DNA from: an uncultured Halomicronema sp.
GTDB lineage: Bacteria > Cyanobacteriota > Cyanobacteriia > Phormidesmidales > Phormidesmidaceae
Length of the DNA stretch: 36,364 nt
Direction: 5' to 3'
Assembly: GCA_937899725.1 (NCBI GenBank)
Contig: CALCCA010000140.1
Location: 1 to 36,364, forward strand
Shown: positions 8,287 through 16,171 of the stretch, one piece after another
Layout: the number at the start of each line of letters is the position of its first letter
Position numbering within the stretch: the stretch's first letter is position 1
Notes under the pieces: generated by a model
Databases searched by the model: none
The model's input: the letters and a program-made list of their open reading frames with translations, nothing else
Told to the model about the DNA's origin: nothing
Position numbers and translations under genes: made by a program

Positions 8287-9432
8287 CTATTGGCCAAAGC
8301 CTGTGGCGCGGTTGGCTGACGGCAGACAAATACAGCTATTTAATTGCTCCCGCAGTTTGTCATGGTCAAGGTTCTGACCAATCAGCACCACTTGATTTTT
8401 AGGGCTGCCTTTCCATTCATCATCGTCGAGTGAAAATCGCTTACCGCTGAGGTGGAAGATGTGCCGCTTAGGGCTTTCGTCAAACCACAAAATACCTTTG
8501 GCGCGAAAAATATTTTCGGGTAGCTCGTTATCGAGAAAGTTTTGAAACTTGCGAATTGCCAAAGGGCGATCGCTCTCAAACGAAACGGAGGTGAACCCAT
8601 CAATGGCGAGATGATCGGAGTGGTGGTGCTTATGCTCATGCTCGTGATCATGAGCATCGTGGTCGTGGTCATGATCGCAGTTGGTATGGTCTTCGTGATC
8701 ATGTGCCCCATGGTCGTCGTGGTCATGGTGGTCGTGGTCATGCCCAGACTCAGAATCTTGGCCAAAGTACTGGTCTGACTCGAATAAACCCACACTCAAA
8801 ATGAGCGGCAAGGGCACCTCTGACTTCATTGTGCGAATGATACGCGCGCCTTCTTTAACCTCACGCATCTTGACTTCCAGCCGATCAAGAGCCGCTTCGT
8901 CTACTAAATCCGCTTTATTCAGCAGCAGGATGTCGCCATAGGCAATCTGGTTGTAAGCAGCCTGACTGTTGAATAAATCAAGGCTGTAGTTTTCGGCATC
9001 AACAACGGTCACGATAGAGTCGAGACGCGTGAGGTCTCGCAGTTCTGTGCCTAAAAAGGTGAGCGCGATCGGCAGCGGATCGGCCAGCCCCGTCGTTTCG
9101 ACGACCAAGTAGTCAATTTTGTCTTGCCGCTCTAAAACTTTATAGACGGCATCCATCAGATCGTTGTTAATCGTGCAGCAGATGCAGCCATTGCTCAGCT
9201 CGACCATCGTGTCGTCGCCGCCTTCAGCAGTGATCAGCAAGTCATTATCAATACCGATTTCGCCAAATTCATTAACTAGCACCGCCGTCTTGAGGCCGTC
9301 TTGATTGCTGAGAATATGGTTCAGTAACGTCGTTTTGCCGCTGCCCAAAAAACCCGTAATGATAGTAACCGGCATGCCATGCTTGGCGTCTTCCATGCCT
9401 TGAGCTTGATTAGAGGTAACCACTGAAGTCAT
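8287..9432 (-). CDS. COG0523 (CobW/ZNG-type) metal chaperone GTPase
   Basis: 381 residues. The Walker A loop is GFLGSGKTTLLN (27-38); the family metal site GCICC is at 82-86; switch motif ETTGLADP follows, and the guanine specificity motif NKAD is at 172-175. A His/Asp/Glu-rich stretch spans about residues 231-274, then the CobW C-terminal domain. COG0523 GTPases deliver zinc (or cobalt in the CobW branch) to client enzymes; the long His-rich insert favours a zinc-handling member. No cobalamin genes are nearby. The start ATG overlaps the stop of a doubtful 67-codon frame, and a highly foldable segment precedes it. Confidence 0.92.
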   Translation of the reverse strand: MTSVVTSNQAQGMEDAKHGMPVTIITGFLGSGKTTLLNHILSNQDGLKTAVLVNEFGEIGIDNDLLITAEGGDDTMVELSNGCICCTINNDLMDAVYKVLERQDKIDYLVVETTGLADPLPIALTFLGTELRDLTRLDSIVTVVDAENYSLDLFNSQAAYNQIAYGDILLLNKADLVDEAALDRLEVKMREVKEGARIIRTMKSEVPLPLILSVGLFESDQYFGQDSESGHDHDHHDHDDHGAHDHEDHTNCDHDHDHDAHDHEHEHKHHHSDHLAIDGFTSVSFESDRPLAIRKFQNFLDNELPENIFRAKGILWFDESPKRHIFHLSGKRFSLDDDEWKGSPKNQVVLIGQNLDHDKLREQLNSCICLPSANRATGFGQ

Positions 9433-9483
9433 AAGCTACTGCCAAAAGTCGCGATAGTTTCCATCATAATATTCTTTGCGAAA

Positions 9484-9616
9484 GGCGGTTCTGCGGAAAG
9501 GACTGAGTCCGTCGCAACCGCCGGCGTTGAGCCGATCTGATGGGTCACGCACCCATCAGTCAAGCTTTCTAAAACGCCGATGAGCCACTCGGCCCCTCTG
9601 GTGAGGGCGACCGTGG
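9484..9616 (-). ncRNA. Predicted structured leader or small RNA upstream of the COG0523 gene
   Basis: Between the hli terminator and the GTPase start lie consecutive perfect stems: GGCGGTT 9484-9490 with AACCGCC 9516-9522, enclosing GCG/CGC and GGAC/GTCC; GGCGTT 9523-9528 with AACGCC 9573-9578, enclosing a 9-bp stem CTGATGGGT 9537-9545 with ACCCATCAG 9551-9559; and CCCTC 9594-9598 with GAGGG 9603-9607. I do not recognise a known riboswitch. Strand is inferred from the downstream gene. A GTG-started 67-codon frame (9632-9429) runs through it and ends in an ATGA overlap with the GTPase start, so a small coupled peptide is the alternative. Confidence 0.45.
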
Positions 9617-9633
9617 TTAAGGCCTGCCCCACT

Positions 9634-9669
9634 GAAATAACAAAACCGGGGTGGCGATCGCCACCCCGG
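9634..9669 (-). terminator. hli terminator built on a HIP1-centred palindrome
   Basis: A perfect 24-nt palindrome at 9646-9669 (arms CCGGGGTGGC and GCCACCCCGG around GATC) is followed on the minus strand by TTTTGTTATTT. It is a strong intrinsic terminator 29 bp after the hli stop. The HIP1 octamer GCGATCGC is at its centre. Confidence 0.85.
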
Positions 9670-9697
9670 CACTCAGCCTGGATTCAGTCAGTCGTAA

Positions 9698-9838
9698 TTA
9701 CATCAAGCCAATTTGTGAAAGGATGCCTTGACCCGTGAGGTATTCAGTGGCGAGGCCAATGACAAAACCCAACATAGCCAGACGACCATTCCAGGTCTCA
9801 GCAAAGTTGACAAAACCGAACTTGTTTTCGCTTTCCAT
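9698..9838 (-). CDS. hli: High-light-inducible protein (HLIP, one-helix CAB-like)
   Basis: 46 residues starting MESENKFGFVNFAETWNGRL. The chlorophyll-binding motif E-x-x-N-G-R-x-A-M (ETWNGRLAML) begins the single membrane helix, as in all HLIPs. These proteins bind chlorophyll and carotenoid, associate with PSII assembly intermediates such as CP47 modules, and protect against excess light. The ATG at 9838 has a TAGGAA site upstream. An inverted repeat GTTACATATTGTAAC lies 48-62 bp upstream, and a terminator closes the unit, so it is monocistronic. Confidence 0.95.
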   Translation of the reverse strand: MESENKFGFVNFAETWNGRLAMLGFVIGLATEYLTGQGILSQIGLM

Positions 9839-9885
9839 GGTGATTGATTCCTAACAGGTTATGGGCCAACGTAGCGCAACCGCTT

Positions 9886-9900
9886 GTTACATATTGTAAC
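9886..9900 (-). promoter_or_regulatory. Palindrome in the hli promoter region
   Basis: GTTACATATTGTAAC is a 15-bp inverted repeat 48 bp before the hli start. On the minus strand it contains TACAAT, a good -10 hexamer, and GTTACAAT, which resembles one half of the RpaB HLR1 box. The second HLR1 direct half-site is not present at the expected 5-bp spacing, so RpaB control is only a suggestion. Confidence 0.35.
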
Positions 9901-10064
9901 GCAGCTAGCGATAAGGGTATTTCTCCGAGCCTAAAAAATTAGCCCTACGCTCCTCTGTCGTCGTCTGCAATCTTCCAATTTGCGCTCAAATTCGCCAGGA
10001 CGGCTCGGTGATTCGGGTCAAAACAGCTGGCCCCTCTTCTGCTTTGTTTACAGCCTTTGCGGTC

Positions 10065-12260
10065 TCATCGCTTATGATCCAGCTCCCAGGCCCCGTTCCA
10101 GTTTTTGGGCATCCCCTCCCGGAGTAAATACTGAATGCGCTGCTGATAGAGCTGTGCAGTTTTATCTTGAGGGTGTTGGGTGCATACCGTGTGGAAATGC
10201 TGGGCAGCCGTATCTAAATCCTGATTGGTGTAGGCGGTGATGCCGGCTTCAAACGCTGGCAGGGTCTCTAGTTTTTGGCGACGCCTCATGTCAGGCTCAG
10301 CGTCTAAAACCTCATAAACGGCAATCTCTTCAGTCCGCCCTTTGACAATGACCCTGTCTAAAAATCGAAGTTGGTAACGGTCATGGTCTTTCAATTGACG
10401 GCGCACGGTTTCCGAAATAATCAGTGCCGCGCCATAAACTTTGGAGAGTCCTTCCAAGCGGGCGGCCAGATTAACCGTGTCAGAGAGGGCATCGGGTTGC
10501 ATCCGGTCGGGCTCACCAATCATGCCCGCCATGACTTTGCCAAAATGCAGGCCAATGCCGATTTCGATCGCAAAGGTGCTGGGTGATTGGGTATCAATTT
10601 GCTGATTGTGTTCTTGTACTTTTTGAAACTGGGAGATCGCGGAGTCGATGGCATTTTCTGCCGTATAGGGAAAAACGGCCATCATGCCGTCCCCCATGTA
10701 TTTCACCACGAACCCGTTGTGCGTTCTCACCAGCGGTGAGATGCGCTGTAGGTAGTTGTTAATAAATTGGAACGTTTTTCGCGCTTTCATCTTTTCGGCC
10801 ATGTTGGTAAAGCCACGAATGTCGGAAAACATCACCGTCATCTTTCTGCTGACGTGGTCACCGAGCTGAACCTCAGTGACACTCTGCTTGTTCATGAACT
10901 GGAGATATTCCGGCGGAAAGAATCGCGAAAAGGCATTGCGCTGTTCGGCCAGACGCTCAAACGATTGTTGAATTTGCCCCGCCATCTGGTTCACCGAATC
11001 GGCCAGTTCTCCCAGTTCGTCAGTGCGGTTAATCTCAACTCGCTGCTGCCAACGCCCAGCGGCAATTTCTTTGACGGCGGCATTGAGTTGCAAAATCGGA
11101 CTGGTGAGGCGTTGAGCCAAGAGCGTGCCCACAGCGAGGGCGATCGCCAGCGCTAAGCCACACAGCACAATCGTAATGCGGGTGTTGAGCTGAATTTGTC
11201 CCATAAATTCGGATTCGGGCACCACCACCACAATCAGCCAGTCCAGACCAAACCCATCGTTGAAGGGCAAGACTTCTAAAAATTGGCGTTGCCCATCGAG
11301 GGCAAACGTGAGCTGCTGGCTCTGCTGAATACGGCCAAAGGAACTGAAACGATTGAGCAAATAGGTAGCCGATTCCTGCACTTGCGCATTTTGGCTTTGG
11401 GTCGCCGCCAACAGCTCAGGCTCATCCCCCACGGCTGACATGAGCGGTTCGTCCGTTGAGCTAGAAATCAAGTTGCCCTGACGATCAATGACAAAGGCCT
11501 GTCCTGATTGCCCAATTTCTAGCTGCTTTAAAAAAGTTCGAAACTCTTCTGGCAGCACCACATCAGTCGCACAGACCCCCAACAACTGACGACCATTGCG
11601 ACTATAAACCGGCAGACTAGCCGTCACGTTGGGTAAGCCCGTGGTAAAGGCAAGATAGACCTCCGTCCAAATTGGGCCTTCAGTGCTGATGGCAGATTTA
11701 AACCAGGGCCGCACCCGCGCGTCATACGTAGGCTCGGTCTGCCCTAAAAAATGCTGTCGATAGCCTCTCACATCTAAGCTGCTGTGCTGACGGAGAAAAT
11801 TTGTGTCGGGATTACTGTAAGACAGCTCTAACCGCCCCGTCTCAGGCGATCTTAAGATGCCAAAAAATTCTCCTGAGCGAGCACTGCCACAATATACAAA
11901 GGCGATCTTGGGATAGATTCTCATTTGCTGAAACAGCAAATGTTCCCCTTTGGTTGCTTGTTCAATATCCAAATCGCCGTTAGAAAACGCTGTTGCATTG
12001 AGGCGATTAATCGCATGGGGATCACCCAAGTAGCTTTCTAACTCACCCTCAATGCGGGCTGACACTTCACTCCGCAATTGTGAGGCTAAAACCTGCACCG
12101 CCTGTTGACCATTACGAAAAGAAAGATAACCCACCAAACCGACCGCCGCAAACAATTGCACCAAGACCGGTAACGTAAACGCTAAGTGCAACGAAGAATT
12201 ACGAATTGCTGTCTGGGTACGTCGTCTCAAAACATGGAGACTGCGGTGCAGTTGTTTCAC
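10065..12260 (-). CDS. Membrane adenylate cyclase (dCache-HAMP-class III cyclase)
   Basis: 731 residues from a GTG start. A first membrane helix (about 28-48) is followed by a ~300-residue extracytoplasmic Cache-type sensor, a second helix (about 359-381), a HAMP domain (about 382-434) and a class III cyclase domain (about 473-650). All catalytic residues are present: metal Asp480 (FSDIRGFT) and Asp524 (MGDG), adenine-selecting Lys520 and Asp590, transition-state Asn597 and Arg601 (TVNLAARLE). It should therefore make cAMP as a homodimer. The last ~65 residues look like a TPR-like helical pair. The ligand is unknown. Confidence 0.93.
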   Translation of the reverse strand: MKQLHRSLHVLRRRTQTAIRNSSLHLAFTLPVLVQLFAAVGLVGYLSFRNGQQAVQVLASQLRSEVSARIEGELESYLGDPHAINRLNATAFSNGDLDIEQATKGEHLLFQQMRIYPKIAFVYCGSARSGEFFGILRSPETGRLELSYSNPDTNFLRQHSSLDVRGYRQHFLGQTEPTYDARVRPWFKSAISTEGPIWTEVYLAFTTGLPNVTASLPVYSRNGRQLLGVCATDVVLPEEFRTFLKQLEIGQSGQAFVIDRQGNLISSSTDEPLMSAVGDEPELLAATQSQNAQVQESATYLLNRFSSFGRIQQSQQLTFALDGQRQFLEVLPFNDGFGLDWLIVVVVPESEFMGQIQLNTRITIVLCGLALAIALAVGTLLAQRLTSPILQLNAAVKEIAAGRWQQRVEINRTDELGELADSVNQMAGQIQQSFERLAEQRNAFSRFFPPEYLQFMNKQSVTEVQLGDHVSRKMTVMFSDIRGFTNMAEKMKARKTFQFINNYLQRISPLVRTHNGFVVKYMGDGMMAVFPYTAENAIDSAISQFQKVQEHNQQIDTQSPSTFAIEIGIGLHFGKVMAGMIGEPDRMQPDALSDTVNLAARLEGLSKVYGAALIISETVRRQLKDHDRYQLRFLDRVIVKGRTEEIAVYEVLDAEPDMRRRQKLETLPAFEAGITAYTNQDLDTAAQHFHTVCTQHPQDKTAQLYQQRIQYLLREGMPKNWNGAWELDHKR

Positions 12261-12602
12261 GGGCTAATATCAATGTTTACTGATGGCCGTCTGTCGTGAT
12301 GAAGTGCCAGAGCAGTCGGGCAATCAACCTCAATAGCCTTTATGTAGGGGCTTAGCCCATTGCCGACTTTCGTCAATACTAAACTGCCCAGTTCCCTCTG
12401 CGAATCTGCTGTCATTAAATTAATGTCAACATGGCAGCGCTATGCAGCCACTGGGTCAGCAATCTTGGAGTGAAACGCAAGGGTAGAGTGATCGCCAGAC
12501 GGCTGCGGGCATGGTTTGGCAATCGCGGCTAGCGTCGAAATATTGACTGAGGTCACCGACTGACGGCTGCCAGGGCTGCCGCCTACATATAGAAACTCAT
12601 TT
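12261..12602. other. Intergenic region without a gene
   Basis: Between the cyclase start and the PCP_red gene. It should hold the cyclase promoter on the minus strand. I see no open frame of note, no RNA gene and no strong hairpin. Confidence 0.5.
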
Positions 12603-12640
12603 TTGGAGAACGCTTAGCCAATTGGAGAACGCTTAGCCAA
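12603..12640. repeat. Perfect 19-bp tandem duplication at the PCP_red stop
   Basis: TTGGAGAACGCTTAGCCAA occurs at 12603-12621 and again directly at 12622-12640. The second copy contains the stop codon and last codons of the PCP_red gene; the first is just downstream of it. Each unit has TTGG/CCAA ends. Confidence 0.9.
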
Positions 12641-12800
12641 ACTGTTTCTTCGCCTCTTCATACACCGCTTCTGTAATTGCAGTAAGTCCCTTTTCTAGAG
12701 CAAACTTTTCGATTTTTTTACGGGCCGCTGGTCGCACAAAAAAAGGAATTTCTTTCAAACGAGCGATGGCGGCTGGAGTCCACTCTACGGAGTTGACCAT
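12633..12800 (-). CDS. Free-standing PCP_red domain mini-protein
   Basis: 55 residues beginning MVNSVEWTPAAIARLKEIP. The pattern W...A...L..IPFFVR..AR..IE..A...G...IT...V..A is that of the small domain found at the C-terminus of light-independent protochlorophyllide reductase subunit B and in stand-alone cyanobacterial proteins. In ChlB this domain lies by the substrate pocket; the role of free versions is not established. No chl genes are adjacent. The stop sits in a 19-bp tandem duplication, and no clear Shine-Dalgarno is seen. Confidence 0.85.
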   Translation of the reverse strand: MVNSVEWTPAAIARLKEIPFFVRPAARKKIEKFALEKGLTAITEAVYEEAKKQFG

Positions 12801-12953
12801 AAGGAAGCAGCGTTGCTAATAAACTACGACAATCATCTCGGATTCATTATCCCCAATTGTTGACTCCGGCAGTGAATTGAGCCTTTCGCAATGTCAGATC
12901 TCCGCTATCCTTAAGAGCACAGAATTGCCTAAGTGATGAATTGAGGGCCTGAG

Positions 12954-13517
12954 ATGTTCAAGCCAGTGAGCCCAATTGTCCGCCACTGCCTCTGGGGCAG
13001 TGCCGTAGTGATGGTAGGCCTGGGGGGCCTGTTTAGCTCATCCGCAATCGCGGATGGCATCCCCGGCGTCACGTTAGGGACTGAAACCGGCGCAGAGACC
13101 AGCACTCCCGTGACCGAGGGCGCGAATGCCGCTTACACCCAGGCGATGCTGGTTGGGTATGCGGCGACGGAAGAAGCTGACTATCAAACGGCTTTAATCA
13201 ACTTTCGGCGGGCCTTAGATGAGCGTCCTGGTGACGTCTATGCGCTCAGGGCCATTAGCAATGTGGAATCCTACATTGAGGCCGAGCGCCGCGATCAGCT
13301 TCGCCTGCAGCGATTGGCAGAGCTGCGGGGCCGGGTTGACGCCGCAGTCACCGCGAGAGACTGGGCCTGTGCGGCAGCGACGGTTGACGAAATGATGATC
13401 CTAGTGCCCGCTGACTCTCTCGATCGCAGCCGGTTAGTGACCTATCGCGGTGAGTTGTCGTCGCTATTAGATGCCCGATCAGACATTGATCAATGGTCAA
13501 CCATTTGTCCTGGTTAA
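12954..13517 (+). CDS. Exported TPR-like protein of unknown function
   Basis: 187 residues. A signal peptide with hydrophobic core (WGSAVVMVGLGGLF) and an A-I-A cleavage site before Asp34 predicts export to the periplasm or lumen. Residues about 58-105 fit a TPR-like helix pair (ATEEADYQTALINFRRALDE). A second helical region with two cysteines (WACAA, STICPG) follows. I cannot assign a function. It is followed by the small duplicated-motif gene and glgX on the same strand. Confidence 0.8.
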   Translation: MFKPVSPIVRHCLWGSAVVMVGLGGLFSSSAIADGIPGVTLGTETGAETSTPVTEGANAAYTQAMLVGYAATEEADYQTALINFRRALDERPGDVYALRAISNVESYIEAERRDQLRLQRLAELRGRVDAAVTARDWACAAATVDEMMILVPADSLDRSRLVTYRGELSSLLDARSDIDQWSTICPG

Positions 13518-13626
13518 CATGAGGGGCAAGATGTTAAATCATTGTTTGCGATCGCGATCTGCTTTTGCCCCTCGCTATTATGCAGATGTTGGATTTTTGC
13601 ACCTCAACGGCATCGGATAATCTGCG

Positions 13627-13860
13627 ATGACTGCTCCACCTGCTAATTTGCCTTCAATGCCCGCCGATGATGGGCAACATCTCTCGCGGTTGCGATCACT
13701 CGTCGAGCGCGTCATGGCCGATGGCAAGATCTCCGCCGATGAGGCGCAAGAACTACGCGACGCGCTCATGGCCGATGGTCACATCTCCGCCGATGAAGTC
13801 GATTTGATCCGAACGGTCATGCAGCAGCAACTCAAGGATAGACATTTAGAGTTTGAGTAG
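13627..13860 (+). CDS. Small protein with duplicated MADG-ISADE motif
   Basis: 77 residues. The segment V.MADGKISADEAQELRDAL is repeated as LMADGHISADEVDLIRTVM, about 20 residues apart. Each unit resembles a helix-loop-helix of the TerB or EF-hand type, with an Asp-Gly turn, but the full calcium-binding DxDxDG loop is missing. It ends 10 bp before the ATG chosen for glgX and could be in the same transcript. Function not recognised. Confidence 0.65.
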   Translation: MTAPPANLPSMPADDGQHLSRLRSLVERVMADGKISADEAQELRDALMADGHISADEVDLIRTVMQQQLKDRHLEFE

Positions 13861-13870
13861 AAAATACCCC

Positions 13871-15934
13871 ATGTCACTCAGAATCACACCGGGAAACAGC
13901 TATCCTCTCGGTGCCACGGTAGACGGCAAGGGTGTCAACTTTTGCCTCTATTCGCAGCAGGCGACTGGTGTTGATCTCCTGTTATACGCGGGGCCTGAAG
14001 CCCCCTACCCAGAGCATACGATTCATCTAGACCCGCGCTATCATCGGTCGTTCAACTATTGGCATGCCTTTGTTAAAGGCATCAAGGCTGGACAGGTTTA
14101 CGCCTATCGAGTGACCGGCCCAAATGATCCCCAGCGGGGGCAACGCTTTGATGCCGCCAAAGTTTTACTTGATCCCTACGGGCGAGCCGTCGTAGGGCAA
14201 GAAAATTACGATCGCCAGGCCGCCTGCCATCCGGGTGAAAATTCCCCCTATGCGTTGCGCAATGTTGTCGTGGATCTGCGAACTTACGATTGGGAAGGCG
14301 ATACGCCCCTCGATATCCCCTACTCCCGCACCGTGATCTATGAAATGCACGTCAACGGGTTTACGCGCCACCCCAGTTCTGGCGTGGCCGCTGAAAAGCG
14401 GGGCACGTTTGCGGGCCTGGTTGAAAAAATCCCATTTTTGCAATCGCTTGGGGTGACTGCCGTCGAGCTGCTGCCGGTGCATCAATTTGATGAGCGCGAT
14501 GCCCCCCTGGGGCTCAGTAACTATTGGGGCTATAGCACTATCAGCTTCTTTGCGCCCCACCGGGCCTACAGCTCTCGACAAGATCCCGCTGGCCCGGTCG
14601 ATGAGTTTCGAGATATGGTCAAAGCCCTCCATAAGGCCAATATTCAAGTCATTTTAGATGTGGTGTTTAACCACACCGCCGAGGGCGATCATCGCGGCCC
14701 AACGCTGTCATTTCGCGGCATCGACAATCAAACCTATTACATTCTAGAAACCGATGATGCCTCAATGTATGCCAACTACAGTGGCTGCGGCAACACGGTC
14801 AAATCAGGGCATACCGTAGCGAGTCGGCTAATTCTTGACAGTCTCCGCTACTGGGTTTCGGAGATGCACGTTGACGGCTTTCGCTTTGACCTCGCTTCGG
14901 TCATGTCGCGCGATCGGGTAGGCCGACCACAGGATGATCCACCCATTTTGTGGGCGATCGAATCAGACCCCGTACTTGCTCGCACTAAACTGATTGCGGA
15001 AGCCTGGGATGCCGCCGGCTTGTATCAAGTGGGCTCCTTTATTGGCGATCGCTTTGCCGAATGGAACGGCCCCTTCCGTGATGATGTCCGACAGTTTGTC
15101 AAAGGCGACAACAACACGGTCAGCAAACTCGCCGCGCGGCTCTTAGGCAGCCCTGATTTATTTGTGGATGATCCGCAACGGGAGACCAATCGCAGCATCA
15201 ACTTTATTACCTGCCACGATGGCTTCACCCTCAGCGACGTGGTGTCCTACAACGGCAAACATAACGGTGCGAATGGCGAGCAAAATCGCGATGGTAGCGA
15301 TGCCAACTTCAGCTGGAACTGCGGTGCAGAAGGGCCATCCGATGAGACCACAGTGCGCCAATTAAGGCTGCAGCAAGTCAAAAATCTGATCACCATCTTG
15401 CTCGTGGCTCAGGGTACGCCGATGTTACTCATGGGCGATGAAACGGGACGCACGCAAAAGGGAAATAACAACGCCTATTGTCAGAACAACGCTTTGAACT
15501 GGTTCAATTGGGATGCCCTGAATGAACACCACGAAATCTTCCGCTTCACGCAACGGATGGTTGATCTGATTCAGAATTTGCAGCTGTTTCAGCAACAGAA
15601 TTGGTTAACCGTGACCGAGTCCTTCATCGAAGCACCTCATCTCATTTGGCATGGGGTCAAGCTATTTGAACCAGACTGGTCAGACCATTCCCACAGTCTG
15701 GCTTTTACCCTACATGACCCCGCAGTGGAAGAAGAGATTCATATTATGCTCAATGCCTATTGGGAACCCTTGTGTTTCGACTTGCCGCAGCCTCATCCCC
15801 ATAGCCAGTGGTATCGCATCGTCAACACTGCTCGTCCCGCCCCCAATGACATCGTAGACGGCACGACAGAAGCGGTAAAAAGCCGTCAATATCTCCTAGC
15901 AGCCCGTTCTTGCGTGGTGTTAATGGCGCTATAG
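13871..15934 (+). CDS. glgX: Glycogen debranching enzyme (isoamylase type)
   Basis: 687 residues from ATG 13871 (MSLRITPGNSYPLGATVDG); a TTG six codons earlier overlaps the preceding gene and is less likely. An N-terminal CBM48-type domain precedes a GH13 barrel. Catalytic residues are visible: nucleophile Asp340 (GFRFDLA), acid/base Glu377 (LIAEAWD) and Asp450 (FITCHDGF), with DVVFNHT upstream. It cleaves alpha-1,6 branches of glycogen limit dextrins in the cytoplasm. Length and motifs are complete. The 3' flank holds several hairpins. Confidence 0.96.
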   Translation: MSLRITPGNSYPLGATVDGKGVNFCLYSQQATGVDLLLYAGPEAPYPEHTIHLDPRYHRSFNYWHAFVKGIKAGQVYAYRVTGPNDPQRGQRFDAAKVLLDPYGRAVVGQENYDRQAACHPGENSPYALRNVVVDLRTYDWEGDTPLDIPYSRTVIYEMHVNGFTRHPSSGVAAEKRGTFAGLVEKIPFLQSLGVTAVELLPVHQFDERDAPLGLSNYWGYSTISFFAPHRAYSSRQDPAGPVDEFRDMVKALHKANIQVILDVVFNHTAEGDHRGPTLSFRGIDNQTYYILETDDASMYANYSGCGNTVKSGHTVASRLILDSLRYWVSEMHVDGFRFDLASVMSRDRVGRPQDDPPILWAIESDPVLARTKLIAEAWDAAGLYQVGSFIGDRFAEWNGPFRDDVRQFVKGDNNTVSKLAARLLGSPDLFVDDPQRETNRSINFITCHDGFTLSDVVSYNGKHNGANGEQNRDGSDANFSWNCGAEGPSDETTVRQLRLQQVKNLITILLVAQGTPMLLMGDETGRTQKGNNNAYCQNNALNWFNWDALNEHHEIFRFTQRMVDLIQNLQLFQQQNWLTVTESFIEAPHLIWHGVKLFEPDWSDHSHSLAFTLHDPAVEEEIHIMLNAYWEPLCFDLPQPHPHSQWYRIVNTARPAPNDIVDGTTEAVKSRQYLLAARSCVVLMAL

Positions 15935-15968
15935 CAGTTGCCAGGCCGGTCAGACCCCGACTGCGGAG

Positions 15969-16136
15969 CCACTTGGCTGATGCACTGAGAATCAAAGTGC
16001 TTTTCGGTGTCCTCAGCCAAGTGGTCAGCGCATAAGTATCAAGCCCTAATTATTGTCGGGTGTGTCATCGCCTAGCGTGACGCACCAAACCCAATCCTGT
16101 CGGTGCGTTGAGCTGTCGCGACAAAACCTCGACAGC
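15969..16136. terminator. Hairpin cluster between convergent glgX and glycosyltransferase
   Basis: Three perfect inverted repeats: CCACTTGGCTGA 15969-15980 with TCAGCCAAGTGG 16013-16024 (inner GCACT/AGTGC); ACGCACC 16080-16086 with GGTGCGT 16102-16108; GCTGTCG 16112-16118 with CGACAGC 16130-16136. None has a clear T-tract, so factor-dependent termination or mRNA end protection is as likely as intrinsic termination. Confidence 0.5.
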
Positions 16137-16171
16137 AATGTTGGGCGACGGGGCCTGATACCCCTGCAGAA

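Noticed and set aside
8382-8795. Long frames on both strands opposite the COG0523 gene (8382-8795 -, 8542-8778 +)
   Set aside because: They are by-products of the His/Asp-rich codon repeats (CAT/GAC/CAC) and translate to Met/Thr or Val/Met low complexity.
9429-9632. 67-codon GTG-started frame overlapping the COG0523 start by ATGA
   Set aside because: Not annotated as CDS: no recognisable family, no ribosome site, starts right after the hli terminator and runs through dense stem-loops; kept as an alternative explanation in the structured-region finding.
9433-9632. Cobalamin riboswitch before the CobW-like gene
   Set aside because: No B12-box-like sequence and no cobalamin genes nearby; stems do not follow the known layout as far as I can judge.
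9886-9900. Full HLR1 (RpaB) box at hli
   Set aside because: Only one half-site in direct orientation; the second is inverted and wrongly spaced.
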